Origin: Frondihabitans sp. PAMC 28766
GTDB taxonomy: Bacteria; Actinomycetota; Actinomycetes; Actinomycetales; Microbacteriaceae
Direction: 5' to 3'
Assembly (NCBI RefSeq): GCF_001577365.1
Contig: NZ_CP014513.1
Location: 1,302,001-1,366,000 of the forward strand
Length of the DNA: 64,000 nucleotides
Part shown: piece by piece, positions 28,841 to 38,285 of the stretch
Layout of the letters: each line of letters starts with the position of its first letter
Position numbering within the stretch: the stretch's first letter is position 1
The notes under the pieces: generated by a model
What the model was told of the DNA's origin: nothing
The model's database searches: none
The model's input: only the letters and a program-made list of their open reading frames with translations
Position numbers and translations under genes: made by a program

Positions 28841-30505
28841 ATGACAAGCACCACGGTCTCCGTCGTCCCCGCACCCGTCTCCGTGGAGGAGGGCGTGGGT
28901 GAGTTCCTCCTCGACGGCGCGACGCAGATCGTCGCGCCCGACGAGCTGGCCGGCACCGTCGCGTGGCTGCAGTCGGCGCTCCGGCCGGCCACGGGCCTCC
29001 TCCTGCGGGCGGGCGGCCCTGACGCCCGGCAGCCCGTGTCGCGGGCCATCGTGCTGGGCATCACCGCCGAGCTCGCCCCTGCCGAGTACCGCCTCGAGGT
29101 GACCGTCGACGGCGTCGTGCTGCAGGGCGGCGACGAGGCCGGCCTCTGTGCCGGCTGCCAGACCTTCCTGCAGCTGCTGCCGCCGCAGATCTACCGTCGT
29201 AGCCTCGTCGAGGGCGTCACCTGGGCCGTGCCCGCGGTCACGATCGTCGACAGACCACGGTTCGGCTGGCGTGGAGCCATGCTCGACGTCGCGCGGCACT
29301 TCATGCCCAAGCACGACGTCATGCGCTTCCTCGACCTGATGGCGCTGCACAAGCTCAACGTGCTGCACTGGCACCTGACCGAAGACCAGGGCTGGCGGGT
29401 CGAGATCCTGCGCTACCCGCGGCTCACCGAGGTCGGGTCGTGGCGGCACGAGTCGCAGGTCGGCGCCGGGCCCGACGCCACCTTCGACGGGCGCCCGCAC
29501 GGTGGCTTCTACACGCAGGCCGACATCCGCGAGATCGTCGCCTACGCGCGAGCCCGACACATCCAGGTCGTGCCCGAGATCGACGTGCCCGGCCACTCGC
29601 AGGCCGCGATCGCCGCCTACCCCGAGCTGGGCGTCGGCGGCGCCGCCGTGCACCGCGACGTGCACACCGGCTGGGGCATCATCGAAGACGTGCTCAACAT
29701 GGAGGAGTCGACGCTCGACTTCTACAAGAACGTCTTCACCGAGCTGATGGAGCTCTTCCCGTCGCCCGTCATCGGCGTCGGCGGCGACGAGTGCCCGCGC
29801 GACCAGTGGCGCGCCGACCCACGCACGCAGGCGATCATGCGCGAACGTGGTTTCTCCGACGAGGCGCAGCTGCAGGAGTGGTTCATCCAGGGGCTCGACG
29901 CCCACATCACCGACCACGGGCGCAGGATCTACGGCTGGGACGAGATCCTGGAGGGTCAGGTCTCGTCGTCGGCGATCGTCGCCTCGTGGCGCGGCATGAC
30001 CGGGGCAGTGACGGCCGCCCGCCGGGGTCACGACGTGGTCGCGTGCCCCGACGACCAGGTCTACCTCGACTACCGCCAGACCGAGCTGCCCGACGAGCCG
30101 ATCCCGGTGTCGATCCCGCTCACGCTTCGCGACGTGTACGGGTTCGAGCCCGTGCCCGCTTCGCTGTCTTCGTCGGAAGCCGAGCACGTGCTGGGCGGCC
30201 AGGGCAACATCTGGACGGAGCACATGGACTCGGCCCGCACCGTCGACTACCTCGTCTTCCCCCGCCTCTGCGCGCTCGCCGAGGCCGTGTGGTCGCCGAG
30301 GCCCGACTCCGGTGAACGCGACTTCGAGGAGTTCTCGGCGCGCATGGCCGTGCACCTCGAGCGCCTCGACGCGATCGGTGTCGAGTACCACCGCGAGTCG
30401 GGGCCGCTGCCGTGGCAGAAGCGCCCGGGCGTTCCCGGGCGGCCGGCGACCCGCGAGGAGCGCGCGGCGTACTTCGAGGAGCTCGTCGCCGCCATCACCG
30501 ACTGA
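28841..30505 (+). CDS. Beta-N-acetylhexosaminidase, glycoside hydrolase family 20
   Basis: 554 residues, no signal peptide, so it probably cleaves imported oligosaccharides in the cytoplasm. N-terminal GH20b domain (about 1-135), then the catalytic barrel: RGAMLDVARHFMP, LHWHLTEDQGWR, VPEIDVPGHSQAAIAAYPEL, and the catalytic Asp-Glu pair in GVGGDECPRDQW near residue 314. LGGQGNIWTEHM and YLVFPRLCALAEAVWS complete the family pattern. Expected reaction: substrate-assisted release of terminal beta-GlcNAc/GalNAc. It lies 8 bases after the permease and 46 before nagB. Confidence 0.93.
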   Translation: MTSTTVSVVPAPVSVEEGVGEFLLDGATQIVAPDELAGTVAWLQSALRPATGLLLRAGGPDARQPVSRAIVLGITAELAPAEYRLEVTVDGVVLQGGDEAGLCAGCQTFLQLLPPQIYRRSLVEGVTWAVPAVTIVDRPRFGWRGAMLDVARHFMPKHDVMRFLDLMALHKLNVLHWHLTEDQGWRVEILRYPRLTEVGSWRHESQVGAGPDATFDGRPHGGFYTQADIREIVAYARARHIQVVPEIDVPGHSQAAIAAYPELGVGGAAVHRDVHTGWGIIEDVLNMEESTLDFYKNVFTELMELFPSPVIGVGGDECPRDQWRADPRTQAIMRERGFSDEAQLQEWFIQGLDAHITDHGRRIYGWDEILEGQVSSSAIVASWRGMTGAVTAARRGHDVVACPDDQVYLDYRQTELPDEPIPVSIPLTLRDVYGFEPVPASLSSSEAEHVLGGQGNIWTEHMDSARTVDYLVFPRLCALAEAVWSPRPDSGERDFEEFSARMAVHLERLDAIGVEYHRESGPLPWQKRPGVPGRPATREERAAYFEELVAAITD

Positions 30506-30551
30506 CCCCTAGCTGGCGTACCGCCCGCTCGACGTAAGGAACACGCCCGCC

Positions 30552-31337
30552 GTGGAGATCATCATCCTGCCCACCCCCGAAGACGTCGGCCGCGTGGCCG
30601 CGGCCCTGATCGCCCGCGTGGTGACCGACAAGCCCGACGCCGTGCTCGGCCTCGCCACCGGTTCGTCGCCCCTCGACATCTACCGTTCGCTCGCCGCCCG
30701 GGTCGCCGACGGGTCGCTCGACGTGTCGCAGGCGTCGGGTTTCGCGCTCGACGAGTACGTGGGGATCCCGCTCGAGCACCCCGAGTCGTACGCGGCGGTC
30801 ATCGCTCGCGACGTCGTCGAGCCGCTCGGCATGGACCCCGCCCGCGTGCGCGTGCCCGACGGCCGCGCCGCCGACCTCGAGAAGGCGACGCGCGAGTACG
30901 ACGAGGCGATCGCTCTCGCCGGGGGAGTCGACATCCAGATCCTCGGCATCGGGGCGAACGGGCACATCGGCTTCAACGAGCCGACGTCGTCGTTCGCCTC
31001 GCGCACTCGCATCAAGACGCTCGCGCCGTCGACCCGCGAGGCGAACGCGCGCTTCTTCGACGATCCGGCCGACGTGCCGACGCACTGCCTGACGCAGGGG
31101 CTCGGCACGATCCTCGACGCGAAGCGGGTCGTGCTCGTGGCGCAGGGCTCCGGCAAGGCGGCGGCGATCGCTCGCGCCGTCGAGGGCCCCCTCGCGGCGA
31201 TGTGCCCCGGGTCGGCGCTGCAACTGCACCCGCACGCGACGATCGTGGTCGACGAGGCCGCTGCCGCGCAGCTCACGCTGACCGACTATTACAAATACAC
31301 GTACGCCAACAAGCCGGAGTGGCAGCGGTTCGAGTGA
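30552..31337 (+). CDS. nagB: Glucosamine-6-phosphate deaminase
   Basis: 261 residues from GTG 30552 (RBS TAAGGA about 14 bases upstream). Motifs: LGLATGSSPLDIYR, FALDEYVGIP (catalytic Asp), ILGIGANGHIGFNEP (His and Glu of the active site), LAPSTREAN and TDYYKYT. It converts glucosamine-6-phosphate to fructose-6-phosphate and ammonia, the last step of GlcNAc use. It ends the operon; the deacetylase NagA is separate, at 50082. A hairpin at 31346 follows the stop by 8 bases. Confidence 0.95.
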   Translation: MEIIILPTPEDVGRVAAALIARVVTDKPDAVLGLATGSSPLDIYRSLAARVADGSLDVSQASGFALDEYVGIPLEHPESYAAVIARDVVEPLGMDPARVRVPDGRAADLEKATREYDEAIALAGGVDIQILGIGANGHIGFNEPTSSFASRTRIKTLAPSTREANARFFDDPADVPTHCLTQGLGTILDAKRVVLVAQGSGKAAAIARAVEGPLAAMCPGSALQLHPHATIVVDEAAAAQLTLTDYYKYTYANKPEWQRFE

Positions 31338-31345
31338 GCGCCCGG

Positions 31346-31413
31346 CCACCCTTACCTTTTCGGCAGGATCTGGTAGTCCTGCGGGGCAGGGTGTGCCGAA
31401 AAGATAAGGGTGG
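31346..31413. repeat. CCCTTACCTTTTCGGC hairpin, copy 1
   Basis: Arms CCACCCTTACCTTTTCGGCA (31346-31365) and TGCCGAAAAGATAAGGGTGG (~31394-31413) pair over 20 bases with one mismatch around a 28-base loop. Located directly after nagB and before the D-aminoacylase; the right arm reaches into the aminoacylase RBS region. Likely a terminator or mobile intergenic repeat; copies 2 and 3 are at 32989 and 53274. Confidence 0.8.
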
Positions 31414-31421
31414 GGGCGGCC

Positions 31422-32981
31422 GTGAGCGGGTTCGTCGTGCGCGGTAGCACCGTGTTCGACGGCTCGGGCGGGGCGCCGCAGAGAGCAGACGTGCGCGTGC
31501 GCGACGGGCTCGTCGCGGAGGTCGGGGCGGGGCTGGCAGTTCTGCCCGGAGAGACGGTGGTCGAGGCGCAGGGGCTGGAGATCCTGCCGGGCTTCGTGGA
31601 TGTCCATTCGCACGACGACGCGGCGCTCTTCCGCGCGGGCGCCCTGGCGCCGAAGACCGGCCAGGGTGTCACGACCACGGTGATCGGCAACTGCGGCCTC
31701 GGCGTCGCGCCGTCGTCGCCCGGGCTCGCCGAGAGCGCCGCACCGGTGCTCGGGCCGTTCCCCGCCGGTACCTGGGCGACGTTCGGCGACTATCTGGTGG
31801 CGGTCGCCGCGTCGGCTCGGTCGGTCAACACGGTGGCGCTCGTGCCGCACGCGCCGTTGCGCGCGGCCGCCCGCGGGCTCGAGCGCGGGCCGGCGAGCCC
31901 TGCTGAGATCGACCTGATCGCAGGGACAGCCCGCGACGCACTCGACGCGGGCGCGGCCGGCATCTCGCTCGGCCTGATGTACTCGCCCGGCGACTCTGCC
32001 GAGCGCCCCGAGCTGCTCGCCCTCGCGCGCGCGGCGGCCTCGCGCGGCAAGCTGCTCGTGGCCCACATCCGCAACGAGGCCGACCACCTGCTCGAGTCGA
32101 TCGACGAGCTGGCGTCGCTCGGGTTCTCGAGCGGTGCGTCCGTGCACATCAGCCACCTCAAGGTCACGGGGCCGGCGAACCGCGGCAGCATGCCTCGCAT
32201 CCTGCAGCACCTCGACGACCTTCGGGGCGACGGTCTCGACATCACCTGCGACGTCTACCCGTACGACGCGGGCAGCACCACGGTGGTCTCGCTCTTCCCC
32301 CCGTGGGCGCAGTCGGGCGGTGCTGCCGGGCTCGTGCGGCTGCTCTCGTCGACGGCCGGGCGGGCCGAGGTGCTGGCGAGCCTCGCGAGCCCGTGGGAGG
32401 GCACGGCCCTCGAGAACCAGTGGGCCGCGATCGGGCCGGCGCGCATCGTGGTGGCCGGGTTCTCGGACCATGCTCTCGTCGCCTATGAGGGTCTGTCGGT
32501 CGACGCGATCGCGGCGTCGCGCGGCCAGGACCCGCTCGAGACCCTCGCCGACCTCGTCGTCGCCACCGACGCGCAGCTCACCGTGATCGTCTTCCACACC
32601 GACGCGGACGGCATGCGCAACGCCCTCGAATGGGAGCACACCCTCGTCGGCAGCGACGGCCTGCCGCGCGAGACCGGCTTCGTGCACCCGCGGCTCTTCG
32701 GCACGTTCCCGGCCGCGCTCGCCCTGGCGGGCCCCGCCCCTGCCGCACGTGCCCGCATGATCAGGCGGATGACGCAGGATGCCACGGCCCGCTTCGGCAT
32801 CGCCGGTCGCGGCCGCCTCGCCCCCGGCTTCGCCGCCGACCTGCAGCTGATCGACCCTGCCGCCTACGCCGACCGCGCCAGCTACGCCGAGCCGCGACGC
32901 GGCCCCGCGGGCCTGCGCGCTGTCCACATCGCCGGCGTTGCGGTCACGACAGCCCCCGCCGGTCGCTTCCTCGCCGCCTAG
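31422..32981 (+). CDS. N-acyl-D-amino-acid deacylase (D-aminoacylase, amidohydrolase family)
   Basis: 519 residues from GTG 31422 (GTG 31410 lies in the hairpin and is less likely). Metal motif VDVHSHDDAAL at about 55-65, TTTVIGNCGLGVAPS with the conserved Cys, AHIRNEADHLLESIDE, HISHLKVTG, DVYPYDAGST, and the C-terminal VHPRLFGTFP ... RFGIAGRGRLAPGFAADLQLID are all typical of the D-aminoacylase/NDAD group. It would free D-amino acids from N-acyl-D-amino acids. The gene stands between two copies of the CCCTTACC hairpin, so it is probably its own transcription unit. Confidence 0.85.
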   Translation: MSGFVVRGSTVFDGSGGAPQRADVRVRDGLVAEVGAGLAVLPGETVVEAQGLEILPGFVDVHSHDDAALFRAGALAPKTGQGVTTTVIGNCGLGVAPSSPGLAESAAPVLGPFPAGTWATFGDYLVAVAASARSVNTVALVPHAPLRAAARGLERGPASPAEIDLIAGTARDALDAGAAGISLGLMYSPGDSAERPELLALARAAASRGKLLVAHIRNEADHLLESIDELASLGFSSGASVHISHLKVTGPANRGSMPRILQHLDDLRGDGLDITCDVYPYDAGSTTVVSLFPPWAQSGGAAGLVRLLSSTAGRAEVLASLASPWEGTALENQWAAIGPARIVVAGFSDHALVAYEGLSVDAIAASRGQDPLETLADLVVATDAQLTVIVFHTDADGMRNALEWEHTLVGSDGLPRETGFVHPRLFGTFPAALALAGPAPAARARMIRRMTQDATARFGIAGRGRLAPGFAADLQLIDPAAYADRASYAEPRRGPAGLRAVHIAGVAVTTAPAGRFLAA

Positions 32982-32988
32982 CGGCACT

Positions 32989-33052
32989 GCCCTTACCTTT
33001 CCGGCAGGTCCTGACCGTCCTCTGGGGAAGTACGTGCCGAAAAGGTAAGGGC
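32989..33052. repeat. CCCTTACCTTTTCGGC hairpin, copy 2
   Basis: Arms GCCCTTACCTTTCCGGCA (32989-33006) and TGCCGAAAAGGTAAGGGC (33035-33052) pair with one mismatch around 28 bases. It lies between convergent genes, but the stop codon of the FGGY kinase (32993-32995) is inside the left arm, so the repeat also encodes the last ~19 residues of that kinase. Confidence 0.85.
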
Positions 33053-34519
33053 CTGACCGGGATCGGCCGTGAGGAGGTCGCAGGACTCCGCCGCGACAGA
33101 GAGGCGCGCGTAGAGCGGATCGGTAGCGGACGTGATCGCGGCGTGCACCTCGCCGAGGCGGCCGTAGAGCTCGTGCCGCGCCGGGTCGGGCACGAACTCG
33201 TCGCGCACCGTCACCATCGCGGCCTGCGCGGCGGCGAACGACGGGTGCACCTCGAGAGCCACGGCCGCGCAGATGGCCGCGCCGAGTCCGGCGCCGTCGG
33301 TGGTCGCGGGGCGCCGCACGGGCAGGCCGAACGTGTCGCTGATGATCTGCGCCAGCAGTGGCGAGTCACTCCCGCCGCCGGAGATGAGCACCCGCTCGAA
33401 CGCGATGCCGAGCTCGCCGGCCATCAGGTCGGCCCGCTGCTTCATGGTCAGGGCGATGGCCTCGAGCAGCGAGCGGTAGACGTGTCCACGCCCTTGGCGG
33501 CCGTCGAAGCCCAGGATCGATCCGCGACGGTGGGGTGCGTCGTCGGGCGCCAGCCAGTCGAGCACCGTCAACAGCCCGTTCGAGCCCGCCGGGACATATT
33601 CGGCCTCGAGGCCCAGCAGCTCTTCGAGGCTCTGCCCGCGCGCCGACGCCTCGGCGGCGCAGGCCGGCCCGAGGAGATCCCGGAACCAGCTGATCGTCCA
33701 CATGCCGCGACGGATGCCGCCGCTCTCATAGAGGTATTCGCCGGGCACCGAGGCGAAGTTCGACCAGAAGCCCGAAGCCGACGGTCGACTCGACGAGCCG
33801 AGGGTCATGCTCGTGATGTACGTGCCGAGCGAGATCAGCAGGGTCGTGGGTTCGGACAGCCCGCTGCCGAGAGCTTCGACCGCCTTGTCGTTCGCCGTAG
33901 CGACGACCGGCAGGCCCTCGGGCAGGCCCGTTGTGGCCGCCGCCGAGGTCGTGACGTGGCCGAGGAGCTCTCCCGGGTCGACGAGCTGCGCCAGCTGATC
34001 ACGCCGGATGCCGAACGAGGCGAACTCGTCGCCCTGGGGAAGCCATCGCCAAGCCGCCGCGTCGATCGGCCACTGCCCCTGATGGTTGGCGCTCGTGTCG
34101 ACGAAGCGGCCCGTCAGCCGGTGCGTGATGTAGCCCGAGGACGTCGTGACGCGGGCCACCGCCTCGTCGGTGTGCTCGTAGGGACGGGAGACGCGGGAGT
34201 CCATCCAGCTCAGTACCGGCGACGCGAGCGAGCCGTCCGCTCGCAGCAGGGCTCGGCAGAACCGGATCGTGCACAGCCCGACGCCCGCGATCGATGTGCG
34301 GTCCAGCCCCCTCTCGTCGAACGCCGCCATCGCTGCGCGCGACGCCGCACCGATCGACTCCCAGAGGTCGTCGCCCGGGTGCTCGACGACGCCGGGTACC
34401 GGGGTGTCATAGGGCCGGAGCGGGCAGCGTCCGCTCGCGACGACCGTGCCGAGCGCGTCGAAGACGGTGACCTTCGACGACTGCGAGCCGTTGTCGATGC
34501 CGACCAGATAGCGCGCCAC
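32993..34519 (-). CDS. FGGY-family carbohydrate kinase
   Basis: 508 residues from GTG 34519 (ARYLVGIDNGSQSSKVTVFDA), 2 bases after the FAD-oxidoreductase stop. N-terminal phosphate motif GIDNGSQSSK, ATANDKAVEALGSG, SLGTYITS, and ILGFDGRQGRGHVYRSLLEAIA ... ISGGGSDSPLLAQIISDTFG as in xylulo-/glycerol-/polyol kinases. The natural substrate is unclear. The C-terminal tail (TFSARTSPEDGQDLPER) is translated from the intergenic hairpin and probably replaces an ancestral stop. Last gene of a minus-strand catabolic operon. Confidence 0.87.
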   Translation of the reverse strand: MARYLVGIDNGSQSSKVTVFDALGTVVASGRCPLRPYDTPVPGVVEHPGDDLWESIGAASRAAMAAFDERGLDRTSIAGVGLCTIRFCRALLRADGSLASPVLSWMDSRVSRPYEHTDEAVARVTTSSGYITHRLTGRFVDTSANHQGQWPIDAAAWRWLPQGDEFASFGIRRDQLAQLVDPGELLGHVTTSAAATTGLPEGLPVVATANDKAVEALGSGLSEPTTLLISLGTYITSMTLGSSSRPSASGFWSNFASVPGEYLYESGGIRRGMWTISWFRDLLGPACAAEASARGQSLEELLGLEAEYVPAGSNGLLTVLDWLAPDDAPHRRGSILGFDGRQGRGHVYRSLLEAIALTMKQRADLMAGELGIAFERVLISGGGSDSPLLAQIISDTFGLPVRRPATTDGAGLGAAICAAVALEVHPSFAAAQAAMVTVRDEFVPDPARHELYGRLGEVHAAITSATDPLYARLSVAAESCDLLTADPGQALTFSARTSPEDGQDLPER

Positions 34520-34521
34520 GA

Positions 34522-36006
34522 TCAGGTACGGGGCGCGACGCCCGCGCCGTCGACCGGGAAGATCGTGCCCTTGTTCATGATCCCGTTCGGGTCGAACTGG
34601 GTCTTGAGCCCCTCGAGGATGGCGTAGGCCGAGCCGTGCTCCTCGAGGGTCCACGGGGTGCGGTACTTGCCGATGCCGTGGTGGTGCACCATCGAACCGC
34701 CGCGGCGGAGGGCTTCTTCGACGATGATCGCATTCAGAGGGACGTGGTACTTCTCGATCTCCTCTTCGGGCGCGCAGTCGATCCGGTAGTCGTACACGAA
34801 GTAGAGGTTCGTGCCGGTCTGGTAGCTGTGCGACGAGTGGCCGCCGAGCATGGTGAGGTCGGAGGCGAACGGGAACTCGTCTCGGATCCTGCGCATGACC
34901 GTGTCGTAGATCGCGCCGACCTCCGACCAGTCGGCCGAGATCTCGGTGGTGTAGCCGAGGTGCGCCTGATCGCGCATCACCTCTTTTTCGGCCTCGATCT
35001 TGTCGGGGCCCCAGTTGAGGCCGTCGAACCACGCCTCGATCAGGAGCGGGTCGACCTTGTCATGGCGGTGTTCGCCGAAGACGCGCTGGATCTCGTGACT
35101 GGTGGCTCTCACGATCCCCGCCGGCCCTTCGGCGACGAAGACGACGACGCACTTGCCGTCCGAGAAGTGCGCGAAGTGCTGACGGGCGTCTTCGGGCGAG
35201 TAGAGACGGGCGACCGAGGGCCGGAAGCCGCCCACGAGCACTTCACGCAGGATCGCGAGGCCGGTCTCCATGTCGTCCACCAGGGCCCCGTGGAACTCGT
35301 TGTTGTCGGGCTGCCAGCGGAACATCTTGACGGTCACCTCGGTGACGAAGCACAGCGCGCCCTCGTTGCCGATCACCACGTGGCGGATGTCGGGCCCGGC
35401 CGAGCGGCGCGGAACGTTCTTGATGCGCGTGACCGAGCCGTCGGCGAAGACCGCCTCGAGCCCGACGACCATGTCTTCGATGGCCCCGTAGAGAGTCGAG
35501 AACTGGCCGATCGAGCGCGTCGCGACGAGGCCCCCGTACTGCGCGAGGGGCTTCGACTGCGGCGAGTGGCCGGTGGTGTAGCCGAGGGGGCGGAGGGTGT
35601 CCTCGACCGTCTGGAGCGGGGTGCCGGCCTGAACGGTGACCTGCATGTTGGTCTCGTCGACGCGCAGGATCGCGCTCATCCTCGACCCGTCGAGCACCAC
35701 CGTGTCGACGACGCTCGTCTCGAGCCCACCCTCCGTGCCGGTGCGCCCGGTGCGCGGCACGACGTTGACGAGGTTGCGATCGGCGAACGCCAGCACGGCG
35801 CTGACGTCGCCGGTGCTTTCGGCGTAGACGATCGCGGCGGGCGGCGGGGCGTCGAAGATGCCGTGCACCGACTGGTACTTCTTGAACCGGTCGACGCTCG
35901 CTTCGGCGAGGTGGTCGGGGTCGGTGTCGATCTGGTCGGCGCGGACGATCTCGGCGAGGGCTGCGACGATCTGCGAGCGTTCGAGGGTGGAGACGGACTC
36001 GATCAT
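34522..36006 (-). CDS. FAD-binding oxidoreductase (GlcD/alkyl-DHAP-synthase-like)
   Basis: 494 residues from ATG 36006. FAD-binding type 4 (PCMH) domain at about 50-235: VVPRTGRTGTEGG, TVQAGTPLQTVEDTLRPLGYTTGHSP and GGLVATRSIGQFSTLYG. The C-terminal FAD-oxidase domain ends with SMVHHHGIGKYR and FDPNGIMNKGTIFP; the His triplet and this ending resemble alkyldihydroxyacetonephosphate synthase and related bacterial glycolate/lactate-type oxidases. In this operon (MFS, SDR, kinase) it more likely oxidises a sugar acid or polyol than makes ether lipid. The substrate is unknown. Confidence 0.82.
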   Translation of the reverse strand: MIESVSTLERSQIVAALAEIVRADQIDTDPDHLAEASVDRFKKYQSVHGIFDAPPPAAIVYAESTGDVSAVLAFADRNLVNVVPRTGRTGTEGGLETSVVDTVVLDGSRMSAILRVDETNMQVTVQAGTPLQTVEDTLRPLGYTTGHSPQSKPLAQYGGLVATRSIGQFSTLYGAIEDMVVGLEAVFADGSVTRIKNVPRRSAGPDIRHVVIGNEGALCFVTEVTVKMFRWQPDNNEFHGALVDDMETGLAILREVLVGGFRPSVARLYSPEDARQHFAHFSDGKCVVVFVAEGPAGIVRATSHEIQRVFGEHRHDKVDPLLIEAWFDGLNWGPDKIEAEKEVMRDQAHLGYTTEISADWSEVGAIYDTVMRRIRDEFPFASDLTMLGGHSSHSYQTGTNLYFVYDYRIDCAPEEEIEKYHVPLNAIIVEEALRRGGSMVHHHGIGKYRTPWTLEEHGSAYAILEGLKTQFDPNGIMNKGTIFPVDGAGVAPRT

Positions 36007-36049
36007 GGGGATGCTTTCTGTCGATGGGTTGTCTGGAGTGCGGGGTGCG

Positions 36050-36825
36050 TCAGCGCACGAGGTAGCCGCCGTCGACGGTCAGCACGTGCCCGTTGACATA
36101 GTCGGAGGCGCGGCTCGCGAGGAAGACCGTGGCGCCCATGAGGTCGGCGACGTCGCCCCAGCGAGCAGCCGGGATGTGGTCGAGCACGCGCTGGTTGGTG
36201 ACAGGATCCGAGCGGGTCGCCTCGGTGATCTTCGTTGCGAAGTAGCCCGGCGCGATCGCGTTGACCTGCACGCCGTGCTGCGCCAGCTCGTCACAGTACG
36301 CGCGGGTGAAACCGACGATGCCGTGCTTCGTGGCCGCGTAGGCCGGCGACTGCTGACCGCCCAGGAAGGCGAACAGCGACGCGATGTTGATGATCTTGCC
36401 CGAGCCCTGCTCGACCATGCGGCGAGCGGCCTCGTGGCCCAGTTCGAACGGCGCGGTCAGGTTGACGGCGATCATGGGGTCCCAGTCGTCGCGGCCGAAG
36501 TCGTCGACGGCGCCCAGGCGGCAGATCCCTGCCGAGTTCACCAGGATGTCGACCGATCCGAGGCGTTCGACGCAGCTGTCGATCACGACCCTCGGCGCCC
36601 CGGCGACGTGATGTCGATCTCGACGAACTCGTAGCGCGACCCTTCGGCCTCGACGAGGTCGCGGGTCGTGCCGTCGTCGTCGACGATCGCGGGCACGAAG
36701 ACGTCGGCACCGGCCTTCGCCAGAGCAAGCGAGAACGCTCGACCGAGACCGGTGTTGCCGCCCGTGACGATCGCGGTGCGGCCGGCGAGCGAGAAGTGGT
36801 CGAGCGAGAAGTCGGAGATGTCCAC
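36050..36825 (-). pseudogene. Short-chain dehydrogenase/reductase, broken by a single-base deletion
   Basis: The N-terminal part (ATG 36825: MDISDFSLDHFSLAGRTAIV, then TGGNTGLGRAFSLALAKAGA) is a complete Rossmann cofactor site, but the frame stops at 36583 after ITSPGRRGS. The C-terminal part continues in another frame with APRVVIDSCVERLGSVDILVN, the catalytic Ser/Tyr/Lys region (IINIASLFAFLGG, SPAYAATKHGIVG) and VNGHVLTVDGGYLVR, ending at 36050. One extra C in the C4 run 36598-36601 (G on the coding strand) would join the halves into a normal ~258-residue SDR. The operon around it is intact, so a sequencing error is a real possibility. Confidence 0.87.
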
Positions 36826-36864
36826 GGGGTCCTTTTCGAAGAGGGGAAGAAGGGGAAACGGAGG

Positions 36865-38151
36865 TCAGACGAGAGCGGGTGCGGCCGCGCGTCGGGCGAC
36901 GAAGCGCCGCGTGGCGACGGTGAGGCCGAAACCGACGAGGCCGGCGACGACGAGCAGGCCGAACAGGCTGGTGTAGCCGCCGCCCTGCTCGGGCACTCCG
37001 GCCGCGGAGTCGCCGATCCACCAGGCGCAGAGGGCGGGCAGGAACGCGTCGGGCAGATAGCCGATCCCCGAGGCGAGGCCGATCACCCCGCCCCGTTGCG
37101 CTGTGGGCACGCCGAGCTCGCCGACGGTCGCCCAGTAGACACCGCGGCTCATGAAGACGGCGAGGCAGAGCACGAGCAGGAGGGCGAGCGCGACGCCGAC
37201 GAGAGCGGGCGTCTTCGGCAGCACCAGGAACGCGGCTGCCAGCAGCGCTGAAGCGGCGAACATCCAGCCGAGGAATCGCGGGGTCGAGTGCGTGACCTTG
37301 TCGACGACGACGCCGCCGGCGGGGCCTCCGACGAACTGGAACACGTAGCTGCGAATCACTCCGATCACGGCGATCGCGGTGACCCCGACGCCGAAGCCGC
37401 TCTGCAGCAGCGGCGAGAAGTAGGCGAGGGTCGTGTAGAAGCAGAAGGCCATGGCGATCGTCGTGCCGATCAACCAGGTCAGCGGGTTCCGGGCCGCGGC
37501 GACGAGCTGAGTCAGCGTGACCGTGGTCGCCTCGAGGGCATCGAGCTTCGCCGCGTCTTCGCGGACGACCAGCCACACGACGACCGCGAAGACGAGGCAG
37601 AGGACTCCGTAGACGCGGATGAGGCTGAGCACGCCCGTCGCCGGGACGACGGCTGTCGAGACGATGGCCGCGCCGATCAGGCCGATGACCGTCGACGTGA
37701 CGCCCCGGATGCCTTCCAAGAACCCGAAGCTGCGCCCCTCGCTTCCGGGCTTGGCCAGCAGCCCGATCGACTTGACCAGCGCCGACCAGTAGAGGCCGGT
37801 GCTCAGCACGGCCATCGCGACGTGTGCGACCAGCGCGCCCACGAGCCCCGGGGCCGTCGCGACATAGAGGTCGGCCAGCCCGACACCGGCGAGTGCCACG
37901 CAGATGAGCAGCCGTGGGGAGTACCGGTCGGCGAACCAGCCGCCGACGAAGTACATGATCGTCGCGGTGGCGCCGAAGACCGAGACGACCGTGCCGTACT
38001 CCTGACCGGTCAAGCCGAGGGCTTCGGCGGTCTCGGGGAGGAAGACGAAACGGATGTACGCCACCTGGAAAATGACCCCGCCTGTCATCGACAGGAGAAC
38101 GAAGGTCAGTGTGTTGCGGGACGGGCGCAGCGTCATCAGGGGGAAAGTCAT
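36865..38151 (-). CDS. Major facilitator superfamily transporter
   Basis: 428 residues from ATG 38151 (GAGGTGG RBS; the longer ORF start at 38193 lacks one). About 12 membrane segments; the MFS loop 2-3 motif appears as GGWFADRYSPRLLI. The second half starts near ARNPLTWLIGTTIAMAFCFY. No close subfamily was recognised. It heads the minus-strand operon with the SDR, FAD oxidoreductase and FGGY kinase, so it probably imports their common substrate. Confidence 0.85.
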   Translation of the reverse strand: MTFPLMTLRPSRNTLTFVLLSMTGGVIFQVAYIRFVFLPETAEALGLTGQEYGTVVSVFGATATIMYFVGGWFADRYSPRLLICVALAGVGLADLYVATAPGLVGALVAHVAMAVLSTGLYWSALVKSIGLLAKPGSEGRSFGFLEGIRGVTSTVIGLIGAAIVSTAVVPATGVLSLIRVYGVLCLVFAVVVWLVVREDAAKLDALEATTVTLTQLVAAARNPLTWLIGTTIAMAFCFYTTLAYFSPLLQSGFGVGVTAIAVIGVIRSYVFQFVGGPAGGVVVDKVTHSTPRFLGWMFAASALLAAAFLVLPKTPALVGVALALLLVLCLAVFMSRGVYWATVGELGVPTAQRGGVIGLASGIGYLPDAFLPALCAWWIGDSAAGVPEQGGGYTSLFGLLVVAGLVGFGLTVATRRFVARRAAAPALV

Positions 38152-38285
38152 GGGGCCACCTCGTCGTGGGATCGGAGCGAACTCGACGACCATAGACGGA
38201 CGCTGTATGAAATGTCAATTCCGGGTATGAATCACCTGTTCGACGAGGTCGCCGTGCAGAACCCCCGGCGTGGTTGGGTAGGGGG

